Below are positions 16,040-25,139 of a stretch of 38,544 nucleotides of DNA, piece by piece. The stretch covers positions 1-38,544 of the forward strand of contig JBFHFS010000047.1 of the NCBI GenBank assembly GCA_041583495.1, read 5' to 3'. A program made the position numbers and the translations under genes. The number at the start of each line of letters is the position of its first letter. Within the stretch, counting starts at the first letter, position 1. Under the pieces are notes generated by a model. That model was not told the DNA's origin, ran no database searches, and worked only from the letters and a program-made list of their open reading frames with translations. This stretch comes from JBFHFS01 sp041583495. Lineage in GTDB: Bacteria > Bacteroidota > Bacteroidia > Bacteroidales > Marinilabiliaceae.

Positions 16040-17221
16040 CTAAAGTTTAAGTTTTATTCCCCACTTGGAAAGCAGTCCTGAAAGTTGGATCATCAACACA
16101 GAAAAAATAAGGGCTCTGAGCAGTCCTCCCCAGGATTGGGAGAGCCACATTGGATAGGTTATTCCCAAAAGCCAAATTAGGTGATACCATAGTGAAGGTA
16201 AAAGATAAGCCAGAAACGTTTGGGTGCCGGCGGGTTTAAAAAGGACAGCCCAGCTGGTTCTTCCTTTTACTTCGGTAAGCCACCACACGGGGATGAGGGT
16301 CCATAATGCGATAGCGATGGAAAGCCAAACCCATGATGGGGTAGCGTAATTTTTCTCGATGCCGCCAAAGGGTCGGAAAAGGAATGCGCTTAAGAAAAAC
16401 AGCAAGCCGGCCACTCCCCAAATAGTAAAGCATTTGCGTGTTTGTGTCCGGTATTTTTGAATCACCCAGGTAGTCATCATCCCGGCAAAGGTCAACACTG
16501 CGTGTCCACCATAGGCATTCATCGACAACCATCCTGCCTGGGTCTTGAGCAGGGGTACTCCCCAATAAAGCGCATGATAAAGAATTAATCCAACAAAGAT
16601 GAACCACAGGTAAATAGCACGGTTTCTGAAAAGGAGCCAGGCCAGGGCCGATACCAGATAAGCCCAGCCGATGAGGCCAAGTATGCCCCACCATTGGGGG
16701 GTAAGCCAACCACCATCCTCTGTTCTGAAAATAAAAGTGAGAAAAAGCAATAAAGCCACCCCGGTGTAGTGTGTTACCCGGCCCCGGATTTTACCTTGGG
16801 TGGATATTTGGTTGCCGGATACCCGCCACGACAGAATTACGCCGACATACATCAGGAAGGCCCAAAGATTTCGATCGATACCTGCCACCTCAGGAGAAAG
16901 ACTGCTTACATTGACCATTAACACCCCAATAATAACCAATCCGGCTGTTCGTTTAAGAATATGGGTCAGTATTGACAGGTCGCTCTCACCCTTGCGATGC
17001 CGGCCATCGAGGGCCAGGGGAACCGACATGCCTACCCAAAAGAGGAAGAGCGGAAAAACAATGTCGGCTAAAAACATAGCGTTTTGCCCCAGAGAGGCAT
17101 GTCCCAACCAGGCAGGGATATTCTTAACCCCCGGGATGTCGTTGACAAATATCATGAGCGCAACGGTTAAGGCCCGGAGTATGTCTATGGCTTGGATGCG
17201 GGTGGTGGCTGGCTGGCTCAT
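16040..17221 (-). CDS. DUF5009 membrane acyltransferase (HGSNAT/YeiB-like)
   Basis: A 393-residue polytopic membrane protein with about ten hydrophobic segments. The N-terminus (RIQAIDILRALTVALMIFVND) is the hallmark of DUF5009/DUF1624 proteins related to heparan-alpha-glucosaminide N-acetyltransferase. Also typical are 'DIVFPLFLFWVGMSVPLAL' (about 53-71) and the 'AGTQTFLAYLLPSLWYHLIW' segment near the C-terminus. Such proteins are thought to transfer acyl groups across the inner membrane to sugars or glycans. Here the acceptor is unknown. It is monocistronic or follows the AraC regulator gene on the same strand (158-base gap) and is preceded by an 11-bp inverted repeat at 17309-17348. Confidence 0.85.
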   Translation of the reverse strand: MSQPATTRIQAIDILRALTVALMIFVNDIPGVKNIPAWLGHASLGQNAMFLADIVFPLFLFWVGMSVPLALDGRHRKGESDLSILTHILKRTAGLVIIGVLMVNVSSLSPEVAGIDRNLWAFLMYVGVILSWRVSGNQISTQGKIRGRVTHYTGVALLLFLTFIFRTEDGGWLTPQWWGILGLIGWAYLVSALAWLLFRNRAIYLWFIFVGLILYHALYWGVPLLKTQAGWLSMNAYGGHAVLTFAGMMTTWVIQKYRTQTRKCFTIWGVAGLLFFLSAFLFRPFGGIEKNYATPSWVWLSIAIALWTLIPVWWLTEVKGRTSWAVLFKPAGTQTFLAYLLPSLWYHLIWLLGITYPMWLSQSWGGLLRALIFSVLMIQLSGLLSKWGIKLKL

Positions 17222-17308
17222 TTAAAGTGAGTTTACTTTTTTTAGATATTCCTCAGCTTGGATTTGATTTGTTGGAAAAGCAGGGCAGCCCCGGATGCTA
17301 ACAAACCC

Positions 17309-17348
17309 TTTTTGCAGAAGGGGATGCCCATCCGTCGTTCTGCAAAAA
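17309..17348. repeat. 11-bp inverted repeat between the AraC gene and the DUF5009 gene
   Basis: TTTTTGCAGAA (17309-17319) and TTCTGCAAAAA (17338-17348) pair perfectly, with an inner GGAT/ATCC stem in the 18-base loop. The T and A tracts are on the wrong sides for an intrinsic terminator on either strand, so an operator or processed mRNA structure upstream of the DUF5009 gene is more likely. Confidence 0.6.
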
Positions 17349-17379
17349 ACACCACCTAATAGAATAAAGACCTATGGTT

Positions 17380-18303
17380 TCAGGATGGGTTAGGGCAAGA
17401 ATCTAACCTGTTAAATTGTTTTCGGTAAGCATTTGGACTCATCCCAACCCATTTCGAAAAGGTTGAGGAAAAGTGCTGGGAAGAATAAAAGCCACAATCC
17501 AAAGCAATGGTTAATAGTTTTTTCTGACTTTCGGAAAGGTCCTCTTTTGATTTTTCTATCCGCATGAAAGTGAGATAGTTGGCCGGTGTGTAACCTGTGT
17601 GGTCCTTCACCCGTTGTGTTAGTGTTGTAACTCCAATCCCGGTTTTTTCGGACATTTCGTCTATTGACCACTTGCGGGAGATATTCTGGCACAGAAGGGA
17701 TTCAAAATTCTCGAACCAACATTGGTTTTCAGTCCCCTGCTCTCGGGCGTTCTGAATTAGATTGATTGTTTCAATTAAGAAATCTTCGGTTATATTGTAG
17801 ACACGCTGCTTATACCCAAATCTTTTGGTTTTCAGTTCCTCTTTCAGGTTTTTGAAGAGGTTAAGAAAGGACTTGGCTTTTGGAAAAAGATGATTTTCGT
17901 TTTTAGAAAGTATCTCTCCGATCTTTGCGTTGTCCATAACCGAAAAGCGACTCCATTTGCCAAGGGTAAATTTTCCATCCGATGAAAAGAGTTTAGGTTG
18001 GATGACTATCCAATAGACTTCCCCCAAATCGACTGTTTGGTGGGGACTTCCATGTAATTGCCAGGGGCAGGTCGCAAAACCGCTTCCAGGAAGTAGCTGA
18101 TATTTCTTATTATCCACAATCCAATCATATCTGCCTTTGGTAACGTAACAAATTTCGAGTCCATCGTTGTAATGAAGCTCTAATGGGGTCTTGAAGTCTT
18201 TAAAGGCCACAAAACCAAAGTCAGTTAAAAAGGGAAATTCCTCAAGCGGCCCAACCCCCTCTGATTCAATTATATTGCCAGTTCTGGAATAGCTAAAATG
18301 CAT
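17380..18303 (-). CDS. AraC-family transcriptional regulator
   Basis: A 307-residue regulator. Residues about 40-140 form a cupin-like sensory domain ('PLELHYNDGLEICYVTKGRYDWIVDNKKYQLLPG'), and residues about 210-300 hold the double helix-turn-helix: 'WSIDEMSEKTGIGVTTLTQRVKDHTGYTPANYL' and 'TIALDCGFYSSQHFSSTFSKWVGMSPNAYRK', the second being the strong AraC signature. The ligand is unknown but would be a small molecule, often a sugar. The same-strand downstream neighbour is the DUF5009 acyltransferase, a plausible target. The ATG at 18303 begins at MHFSYSRTG; no Shine-Dalgarno sequence is seen. Confidence 0.9.
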   Translation of the reverse strand: MHFSYSRTGNIIESEGVGPLEEFPFLTDFGFVAFKDFKTPLELHYNDGLEICYVTKGRYDWIVDNKKYQLLPGSGFATCPWQLHGSPHQTVDLGEVYWIVIQPKLFSSDGKFTLGKWSRFSVMDNAKIGEILSKNENHLFPKAKSFLNLFKNLKEELKTKRFGYKQRVYNITEDFLIETINLIQNAREQGTENQCWFENFESLLCQNISRKWSIDEMSEKTGIGVTTLTQRVKDHTGYTPANYLTFMRIEKSKEDLSESQKKLLTIALDCGFYSSQHFSSTFSKWVGMSPNAYRKQFNRLDSCPNPS

Positions 18304-18671
18304 TTTTTTTACAATATATTTCAGTGAAGATTCTTAATGTGAATGTATTTTATAAATTTAGGTTTTAATTCCTTAAAATGGGAACTTGCGGATGAAAATG
18401 TTTAGAAACTGTTTAAATTTTTTCTTTTAGTTTTTTTGGCCACTCATTCGGAAGCAAATTTTTTTTTAATAGCCCTGTTATTCGAATTCAATTAGTCTGG
18501 ATGAGAACCAACCTGATTTCAAAAACCTTTGGATATCCATGTGGACACGCAAAATTACGGCACCATTAATGGTGACCCATTTACGGGAGAGAACCCGGTT
18601 GTGGAATGGTGTTTCCGCTGGGACGCTTTCCCGGTGAGAAAAACGGGAATGAAGGGTGCATTACAGCCAGG
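18304..18671. other. AT-rich gap between LytTR regulator and AraC gene
   Basis: No gene is seen in these 368 bases. It should contain the AraC promoter; no clear TTG/TAnnTTTG pair was found (TAAATTTA occurs near the start). A perfect 14-base palindrome lies at 18561-18574. Confidence 0.5.
18561..18574. repeat. 14-base perfect palindrome
   Basis: CACCATTAATGGTG, a perfect dyad without spacer, about 260 bases upstream of the AraC start. The form suits a dimeric regulator site, but chance is not excluded. Confidence 0.35.
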
Positions 18672-19394
18672 TTAAAAGAGGGTTTTCTTTACCATATCGC
18701 GGTAAGAGCTGCCAATTGGAATCTGTAATGAGGTATTGTGCATCTGAAGCTGGTTTCCGTAGAGGGTTTTTACCTGGTTTTTGTTTACAATATAAGATTT
18801 GTGTACGCGCAAAAAGCTTTGTTTGGGAAGGGTTTCCTCCAGTTTTTTAAGCGATTCGAGAGAGATGAGTTTCTGATTCAGGCAATGAAAAGTAACGTAT
18901 TCTCTCAATCCCTCAATAAAAAGGATATCGGCGGTATTTATACGGAAGGTTTTGTGGTCGGCTTTAACAATTATATATTCCTGTTCCCGAACCACTTCTT
19001 CTTTGACAATTGAGGTTGGTTTACCCTCCCTCAATTGAATACGCTCGCCGGCTCTGCGCACAGCCTGTGCGAATCGCCCAAAGGCAAAGGGTTTTAAGAG
19101 GTAATCAATCACGTCGAGCTGATATCCTTCGAGGGCATATTCCGGATAGGCCGAGGTGATAACCACCATGGTTTTCTTTAGGTGGAAGGCTCTTAAAAAT
19201 TCTACCCCCGAGATGTCAGGCATCTGAATATCCAGAAAGATCAGGTCGATCTGGCCTTCCTGCAAAAGGGGTAACACCTCGAGAGGCGACTTAAAAATAC
19301 CGATTAGCTTCAAATGAGGAAACTTGGCGATATAGCTTTTTAGCAACATCCTTGCTGGATATTCATCGTCTATTATGGCACAGGAAATCATCAT
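18672..19394 (-). CDS. LytTR-family response regulator
   Basis: A 240-residue response regulator. The receiver domain (1-120) has the acidic pair D9/D10, phospho-acceptor D55 in FLDIQMPD, and K101 in YLLKPF. The C-terminal LytTR DNA-binding domain spans about 143-240 ('ADILFIEGLREYVTFHC', 'SLKKLEETLP', 'FLRVHKSYIVN'). It is the partner of the kinase encoded just upstream: their stop and start codons overlap (TGATG), so translation is coupled. The target genes are unknown. LytTR sites are usually paired direct repeats; none was identified here with confidence. Confidence 0.93.
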   Translation of the reverse strand: MMISCAIIDDEYPARMLLKSYIAKFPHLKLIGIFKSPLEVLPLLQEGQIDLIFLDIQMPDISGVEFLRAFHLKKTMVVITSAYPEYALEGYQLDVIDYLLKPFAFGRFAQAVRRAGERIQLREGKPTSIVKEEVVREQEYIIVKADHKTFRINTADILFIEGLREYVTFHCLNQKLISLESLKKLEETLPKQSFLRVHKSYIVNKNQVKTLYGNQLQMHNTSLQIPIGSSYRDMVKKTLF

Positions 19395-20575
19395 CAGGTA
19401 TCAATTTCAAGGTAAACTTCAAATTTGGCCGGGTTCTCATTAATTTGGAGAAGATGGCGGTCGGCGTATAGAAATGATAGTCTTTTCCTTACATTTTCTA
19501 TGCCAATTCCGCGACTCGTATCTTTTGATACCGGCCCCTCGGGTTTGCTGTTGACTACCCAAAACATCAGCTTGTGTCCCTGGGTCTTGAGTGTAATTTG
19601 CATCCATCCTTTTTTTGAATCATCGATATTCCCATGTTTGAAGGCATTTTCCACAAAGGGGAACAGGAGCATGGGTTCAATCCAGAGCCCCGGGGCGGTC
19701 TGGCTGAAATCAGTTTTTAGTTGGGGAGTCTCTTCCAGTTTAATCTTTTGAAATTCAATATAGTTTTCGATATAGTCGATCTCTTTATTCAGGGCTATTT
19801 TTTTTTCGTCACTTTGATACAATAGGAATCGCAGCATCGACGATAGTTTTAATACCAGCAAGGATGTTTTGGGACTGGAGCTTTCTGCGTGGAAGTAGAT
19901 GTTATTGAGGGCATTGAACAGGAAGTGAGGGTTGATTTGGGATTTAAGAAACCTCATCTCCATTTCCAGGACTTCATTGGACTGTGACAATTTCTTTTTC
20001 TCCTTTCGGCGCGACTCAACAATCACCCAAAACAGGGTGCTGATAAACAATATGCCGAATGAAGAGGTGATGCCGAAGATAAGCTGCCGGGTAAAGATTT
20101 TATTTCTTGGATCGGGTGCCATGAAATAGGAGTCGGTTGCGGGATTAAGCCTGAAGGAAGGGGGTATTTGGTCTTTGCTCTTTTCATTTGTTGATGGACC
20201 CTGGAGTGAAATCTCTTTCTGATTGGAATGATTTTCAATCCCTCCTCTTTCATAAGGTGAACTGGTAGTGCTCCATAGCACCGAGGTGGTAATAATTAAA
20301 AATAGTACGGAGACGGAATAGGCCAGATAACGGTTTCGTTCTAATAATAAGGGCAATAGCACCAGGGTGTTGATATAAAAGATAATGGCGTTAAAGAGTA
20401 GTGTGCGGAGGGTGAAAATAAAGGCAGTTTGGGCATCAAAGAAGAGCCCCGGTCCAAAAAAAAACAGGAATGAATAACCCACCCAAAGTACGACATGTAA
20501 TGCGCCCAGTCTTCTGATTCTTTGAGAAATTTCGGTTAGAGTTTCCAAAAAGTTTTTTGACGGAGATTGGCTCAT
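19394..20575 (-). CDS. LytS/YehU-type sensor histidine kinase
   Basis: A 393-residue membrane histidine kinase. ATG at 20575 (MSQSPSKNF) is preferred; the upstream in-frame extension is not conserved-looking. Hydrophobic segments lie at about 26-45, 52-78, 84-101 and 163-186. A hydrophilic stretch (102-160) between the last two is probably the extracytoplasmic sensor loop. The His_kinase domain follows: phospho-acceptor H217 in INPHFLFNALNNI, N-box PFVENAFKHG and the G-box RGIGIENVRKRL. This is the LytS class without a classical HisKA domain. The signal is unknown. Confidence 0.92.
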   Translation of the reverse strand: MSQSPSKNFLETLTEISQRIRRLGALHVVLWVGYSFLFFFGPGLFFDAQTAFIFTLRTLLFNAIIFYINTLVLLPLLLERNRYLAYSVSVLFLIITTSVLWSTTSSPYERGGIENHSNQKEISLQGPSTNEKSKDQIPPSFRLNPATDSYFMAPDPRNKIFTRQLIFGITSSFGILFISTLFWVIVESRRKEKKKLSQSNEVLEMEMRFLKSQINPHFLFNALNNIYFHAESSSPKTSLLVLKLSSMLRFLLYQSDEKKIALNKEIDYIENYIEFQKIKLEETPQLKTDFSQTAPGLWIEPMLLFPFVENAFKHGNIDDSKKGWMQITLKTQGHKLMFWVVNSKPEGPVSKDTSRGIGIENVRKRLSFLYADRHLLQINENPAKFEVYLEIDT

Positions 20576-20687
20576 TGAATTATATTCTAATGTCAAAATT
20601 TTAAAAGAAATGCCTCGCAAGATAATAATAATCCTTCAGTGGAAATGGGAATTGCTTAAAATGCTTGTTTTTAGGATTAAGAAAACG

Positions 20688-20732
20688 AAAAAACGGCCAG
20701 AGAAAATTGTGAAATTTCTCTGGCCGTTTTTT
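20688..20732. terminator. Bidirectional intrinsic terminator
   Basis: A perfect 18-bp stem: AAAAAACGGCCAGAGAAA (20688-20705) with TTTCTCTGGCCGTTTTTT (20715-20732), 9-base loop. On the minus strand it ends the Kelch lipoprotein transcript 22 bases after its stop codon. It also isolates the kinase gene that follows. Confidence 0.93.
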
Positions 20733-20754
20733 CAAACAGATCCTATATTAAGAT

Positions 20755-21780
20755 TTAGTCATCTTCATCCTCCTCTTCATCAGGATAGAAAGTCCAAACA
20801 TCATCAAAGTAATATCCCGAGCTACTTCCGGAAACCACGTAAGGTTGGCTTTGGATGGTAAAGGCAACGGCTTCGCTGCGAGAGGAACCTTCAAATTCGG
20901 TTTTTTCCTCCCAGAAGTCGGTCACGGGGTCGTACTCCCAGGTGAGATTGCCTGCATAGCCTTTTCCTCCGGTAGTGATGTATCCCAAAGCACCAATGTT
21001 GAAGGCGACCGCTCCGCTGCAGACGATGTTGTAATCGTCGTCGTAACTTTCGTCGTCGTTGGTATCAGAGGTGATCTCTCTCTTTTCGGTCCAGGTTTCT
21101 GAGCTGGGGTTGTATTCCCAAACATCGGTGACATAGCTGTTGTTGTCTTGACCCGCCACAACATATCCTTTTCCGTTTACAACAAAGGCTACGGCATCAC
21201 GGCGTTTGCTTCCGCCAACACTAATTTTTTGAGTCCATTGCTGGGTCGAAGGGTCGTATTGCCAGAAGTCCTTCAAGCGGTTATCGTCGTACCCGGTTCC
21301 AACGTATCCTTTATCTTCAAGCGAAAAGGCTACAGCTGCGTACCTTGCCGTTCCGGGAAAATCAACGATCCGTGTCCATTCACCTGAATCGCCAACGGCG
21401 GGGTTGAATGCCCAAAAATCTTTGAGTTTGTTATCTCCATCGTAACCGGTACCGACATAACCTTGGCCGTTGGCTACAAATGCAACGGCTCCGTTACGTG
21501 CTTTAGCTTCGGCCGGGAGAGAAGCCACCTGTGTCCAATAGTCATTTTGGGGATCGTATCTCCAGAAATCTCTCAGTCGCTCATCTTCCTCACCATTATA
21601 GCCGGTACCTACATAAGCCATGTTGTCAATTACAAAGGCAACTGCATCGGTGCGGGGAATTCCCTCAAAGGCCCCTAATTCCACCCAGTTACCCATCAAA
21701 TCATCATCATCATCGTTGCAGCCCCAGAAGGCCATGGTAGATATTACTATCCACAGTAATAGGTTCTTATTCCCGATCAT
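20755..21780 (-). CDS. Kelch-repeat lipoprotein
   Basis: A 341-residue predicted lipoprotein. ATG at 21780 gives MIGNKNLLLWIVISTMAFWGC with a lipobox Cys at 21, followed by an acidic run. Six Kelch-like repeats then fill the protein, each with 'AVAF...GYVGTGYD ... LKDFWxYDP...WTQ' and about 48 residues long, predicting a six-bladed beta-propeller. The C-terminus is a short acidic tail (EEEDEDD). The location is probably the cell surface. It is divergent from the DUF4270-OMP gene pair, a grouping I have seen in other Bacteroidetes, and ends at a strong terminator. A binding or scaffolding role is likely; enzymatic activity is not indicated because galactose-oxidase copper ligands are not evident. 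Confidence 0.88.
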   Translation of the reverse strand: MIGNKNLLLWIVISTMAFWGCNDDDDDLMGNWVELGAFEGIPRTDAVAFVIDNMAYVGTGYNGEEDERLRDFWRYDPQNDYWTQVASLPAEAKARNGAVAFVANGQGYVGTGYDGDNKLKDFWAFNPAVGDSGEWTRIVDFPGTARYAAVAFSLEDKGYVGTGYDDNRLKDFWQYDPSTQQWTQKISVGGSKRRDAVAFVVNGKGYVVAGQDNNSYVTDVWEYNPSSETWTEKREITSDTNDDESYDDDYNIVCSGAVAFNIGALGYITTGGKGYAGNLTWEYDPVTDFWEEKTEFEGSSRSEAVAFTIQSQPYVVSGSSSGYYFDDVWTFYPDEEEDEDD

Positions 21781-22092
21781 TGTTGTTATTGTTTTTTTGT
21801 GTTTATGTTGCATATTGTCTTCAGTCCTTTATGGGCCGGTTTTAGATCTACAAATGAACAAAAATGGGGCGGTGACCGATAACTTTTTCAACCAACCACT
21901 TTCTTTTGACCATGTATGGAGTTGATTTATCAACGAACGCAGCAGATTGGCATTTATGGTCATTTTGTTGAATCTTTTGGCGAGTTGGTAGATTGTTTTT
22001 TTTATTCCCTTCTAAACACGCTTCATTTGGGGGTGGTTAAAGTGCCCGGTTGGGTTTGGCCCGGATCGTACTATAAATATTTTCAAAAAGAC
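21781..22092. other. Divergent intergenic region (Kelch / DUF4270)
   Basis: 312 bases without a supported gene. Near-consensus -7 boxes of the form TTCATTTG occur on both strands (minus strand near 21855, plus strand near 22021), but neither has a clean TTG partner at 19-21 bases. The reading frame that extends the DUF4270 gene back to 21916 has no signal sequence and is probably not translated. Confidence 0.45.
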
Positions 22093-23424
22093 ATGAATCA
22101 GAAACTTAGAAATGGGTCGTTCGTTATAGGCATTACCCTGTTATCTTTTATAGGGTGGTCGTCCTGTTCGGAAGGGGATTTTTCCATTGGAAAAGATTTC
22201 GTCGAATCGCCCACATATACAGCCATTGTTGATACCTTTTCGCTGCAACTCTCCACCATTAAACAGGACTCGGTGATTACCGCCGCTACCGGGGTGGCTT
22301 TAACGGGATTTATTGATGAGACGGAATCCGGCTCTGTAACGGCCAAGGCCTATTTTAAGCTGGCCAATACGGATGGAAGCTTTAATTCTAAAGAGAAGTT
22401 CGATTCGGCTTGTCTTGTGATGAAACCTACGGGCTACTATTATGGTGATACGGTGGTGGCTTTCAACGTAAAGGTTCACCTGCTAACCGAGGAGTTTGAC
22501 GATTACAGTTCGGAGTCCTTATATAATGTAGATTCAATGTCTTATGATCCTACTCCGATTGGCACCAAGCGTTACTATCCCAAACCTTCCTCTTCGGATG
22601 ATGTTCGGGTGAGAATGGATGTTTTTGGGAAGACGTTGTTTGACGCTATTCAGGATTCACCGGGGCAGATGCTGGACGATGACGATTTTGAAGATTGGAT
22701 ATATGGGATGGTGCTGGTGCCTGATACCCTTAACAACAAGGCTGTTATTGGTTATGACGCCTCCGAGGATAGTTTAGTGCTTAGGCTTTACACCCATTTA
22801 TCCACAACCGAAACAACTGAGTTGTACCATGATTTCCCCCTCACCAATTCAAGTGACCAGTTTAATAGCATTACCAACAATACTAAAGAGCTGGCACTCT
22901 CCGAGCTGACCAGCATCAAAATGAAACTTCCTGAAAGTAAATTGAATTCTACGGCTATTCTGCAGGGAGGGATAGGTTATTATACCCGGGTGGATTTTGC
23001 TGGCCTGAGTTCAATGAAAGAGCTCAAGGAAAAGGGGCGCATCGTTAAAGCGAGCCTCAATGTTGAGGTGTTGGTCGATTCTTATACTTACAAAGACTTG
23101 CCTTCGACTATCTATCTTATTGAAGCCGATAAGATTAATCAGTTTCAGGGGTATGTGGTTAATAGTGAGGGATCGGAGGTTTCCGGTGTTTTGGACGAAT
23201 CAAGCCGTCAATTTGAACACACGGCTCTCTATTCCTTCGATGTGACCACTTTTTTGAATGCTATTATCGAAGAGGACGTCGTTTCGGATGATTCGGGCGT
23301 GGTTTTGGCGTTCCCGGAATCCTCGCTGAAGGGTACGGTGGACCGGATGGTCTTTGCCGGCTACAAGTTTCCAGATTCTCAAACAAAGTTGAATGTGTTT
23401 TATTACTATTATGACAAAGAATAG
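22093..23424 (+). CDS. DUF4270 lipoprotein
   Basis: A 443-residue lipoprotein. ATG at 22093 is preferred because it begins MNQKLRNGSFVIG and leads to a lipobox (WSSC, Cys about 26), whereas the longer frame hides the signal. The sequence then matches DUF4270: 'IGKDFVESPTYTAIVDTFSLQLSTIKQDS' at the mature N-terminus, then beta-rich repeats of 'LVLRLYTHLSTTET' and 'RVDFAGLSSMKEL', and a C-terminal 'VVLAFPESSLKGTVDRMVFAG'. DUF4270 proteins are outer-membrane lipoproteins of unknown role, regularly followed by an outer-membrane protein gene, as here (14-base overlap). They are presumably partners. Confidence 0.87.
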   Translation: MNQKLRNGSFVIGITLLSFIGWSSCSEGDFSIGKDFVESPTYTAIVDTFSLQLSTIKQDSVITAATGVALTGFIDETESGSVTAKAYFKLANTDGSFNSKEKFDSACLVMKPTGYYYGDTVVAFNVKVHLLTEEFDDYSSESLYNVDSMSYDPTPIGTKRYYPKPSSSDDVRVRMDVFGKTLFDAIQDSPGQMLDDDDFEDWIYGMVLVPDTLNNKAVIGYDASEDSLVLRLYTHLSTTETTELYHDFPLTNSSDQFNSITNNTKELALSELTSIKMKLPESKLNSTAILQGGIGYYTRVDFAGLSSMKELKEKGRIVKASLNVEVLVDSYTYKDLPSTIYLIEADKINQFQGYVVNSEGSEVSGVLDESSRQFEHTALYSFDVTTFLNAIIEEDVVSDDSGVVLAFPESSLKGTVDRMVFAGYKFPDSQTKLNVFYYYYDKE

Positions 23425-24676
23425 CCGGTATACTTACATTTTAAGCGTAATACTCGTTGCGTTTTTTCCTATGTTCTGCTTCCATGCAGAAGGCCAATAC
23501 AATACTTCCTCCCCCTATTCACTGTTTGGATTTGGCGTGTTGGAGCCTTCGGGTAATGTGGTTAACGGAGGAACCGGGAATGCCGGGATTGCAATGCCTT
23601 CTCAGGGGTATCTTAACAGCCTGAACCCAGCTTCCTACAGTGCCCTGGATAGTTTATCCTTTTATTTTAATTTTCAGGCTCGTGGGACTTTCAACACCTT
23701 TTCTACCTCTACGGACGAACAGAAGCGTTTTGACGGTAATTTTGATTCCTTTTCGATGGGGTTCAGGATTATGCCCTTCTGGGGGACTTCTCTTGGGTTG
23801 TATCCCTTTTCGAGTGTGGGATATGAGATTTATGAATACAAGGATATTTTAGGTTCCGAACAGGTTTATCCCGTATTGTACAGCGGAGAAGGAGGCATCT
23901 CGAAGGTTGTTATGGGAAACGCCTTTCATCTTGGGAAGGGCCTCTCGGTGGGTTTAAATCTCTCTTATATCTGGGGATCGATGGATATTTTGGAGTCCTC
24001 TTCATATTCTTCACTTGGGGGGGAAACCATTACCGACGAAAAAAAGTGGTATTTTAATAACGTCTTTATGGAATATGGTGCACGGTATCAGAGGCCCTTT
24101 AACAAAGGAACCCTGTTTGCCGGTGTGGTGTATAATCCTAAATCGAATGTATATGCCACCTTCAACCAAAATATTGAAAGCAGCACTGGCGAATCTTATT
24201 ACGATGAGGACCTGTCGGCAGATGATGTTTTTATTCCCCAAAAGCTGGGCCTTGGCCTGGGTTGGGAAACGCATAACGGGTGGACTTTTTCTGGCGACTT
24301 CCGTTCCGAGAAATGGTCATCGGTCGACAACTCAACAACCTTAAAAGGAGAATTGGTCGACAACCAGTCTTACAAAGCCGGCCTCTCCTTTGTTCCCCAA
24401 AGTAATAAGCATCGGTTTTTTAATGGTCTTACCTATCGGGCCGGTTTGTTTTATTCCGATGGCTATCTTATGATAAAAAATAAGCGTATCGAAGAACGGG
24501 GTGTTACCCTTGGCCTTACGCTTCCTCTCCGTGGTATGAAAAATGCCCTGAATTTAGCCTGGGAATACAAAATAGCCGGAACACAGTCTAGTGGTTTGGT
24601 AAAAGAGAACTACCAGACTATTAAGATAGGCTTTTCGATGATTGATACCTGGTTTGCTAAACCTAAGTTTGATTAA
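23411..24676 (+). CDS. Outer-membrane beta-barrel protein paired with DUF4270
   Basis: A 421-residue protein. ATG at 23411 (MTKNSRYTYILSVILVAFF) gives a signal peptide to about residue 28 (HAEGQ). 'YNTSSPYSLFGFGVLEP', 'NGGTGNAGIAMPSQGYLNSLNPASYSALD' and many amphipathic strands ('LGLGLGWETHNGWTFSGDF') are typical of FadL/PorV-like Bacteroidetes outer-membrane barrels. The start codon lies inside the end of the DUF4270 gene, so the two are translationally coupled. Function is unknown; transport or assembly of a lipophilic or protein substrate is a guess from the family. Confidence 0.82.
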   Translation: MTKNSRYTYILSVILVAFFPMFCFHAEGQYNTSSPYSLFGFGVLEPSGNVVNGGTGNAGIAMPSQGYLNSLNPASYSALDSLSFYFNFQARGTFNTFSTSTDEQKRFDGNFDSFSMGFRIMPFWGTSLGLYPFSSVGYEIYEYKDILGSEQVYPVLYSGEGGISKVVMGNAFHLGKGLSVGLNLSYIWGSMDILESSSYSSLGGETITDEKKWYFNNVFMEYGARYQRPFNKGTLFAGVVYNPKSNVYATFNQNIESSTGESYYDEDLSADDVFIPQKLGLGLGWETHNGWTFSGDFRSEKWSSVDNSTTLKGELVDNQSYKAGLSFVPQSNKHRFFNGLTYRAGLFYSDGYLMIKNKRIEERGVTLGLTLPLRGMKNALNLAWEYKIAGTQSSGLVKENYQTIKIGFSMIDTWFAKPKFD

Positions 24677-25139
24677 GAAATCAGAATATCCTTTTAGAGT
24701 CTCTCCATGAACTAAGGGGTTCAAATATATAGCAGGCTCCGCCATGGCGGAGCCTTGTGGTATCATGTATTTAAAGCCCGGATCACACCCCTTAAGTTTT
24801 TTTTCGTAGTTTGCCGGCCCCTTCCTGCCCAATTTTCATTCAGCATTATCAAAGGTGAGTTACCTCCTTAACCCCAAAGAGCAGGGGAGGCAAAGCAATG
24901 ACCATTTATGCTCATTTTAGGGGCACTCAATCTGGTGAAATCATCAAAGGGACAGATAGTGACTTCTCTGGGCACAGGGCGTGAAATAACCCCCGAAATG
25001 GCCGATACCCCAATTTGTTGTTGATGAAAGCCTGAAAAACTCCAGGCTACACATTCAGGCATATTCCTTCGTGCTGTTTTGTGAGGTTTCCAAATTATTG
25101 TGTGTGAACCACTTTTTTTGGATCGATTTTTTAAAGACA
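24677..25139. other. Gap between OMP gene and tRNA terminator
   Basis: No supported gene in about 460 bases. It contains a perfect 20-base palindrome at 24735-24754. An ORF running through the tRNA-Pro into this gap (24868-25230 minus) is a shadow. Confidence 0.5.
24735..24754. terminator. Candidate terminator of the DUF4270-OMP pair
   Basis: A perfect palindrome GGCTCCGCC-AT-GGCGGAGCC, 59 bases after the OMP stop codon. The stem is strong, but the following bases (TTGTGGTATC) are a poor T run, so termination is probable but not certain. Confidence 0.5.

Noticed and set aside
21916..22092. N-terminal extension of the DUF4270 gene
   Set aside because: The extension lacks a signal peptide and would bury the lipoprotein signal that starts at 22093.
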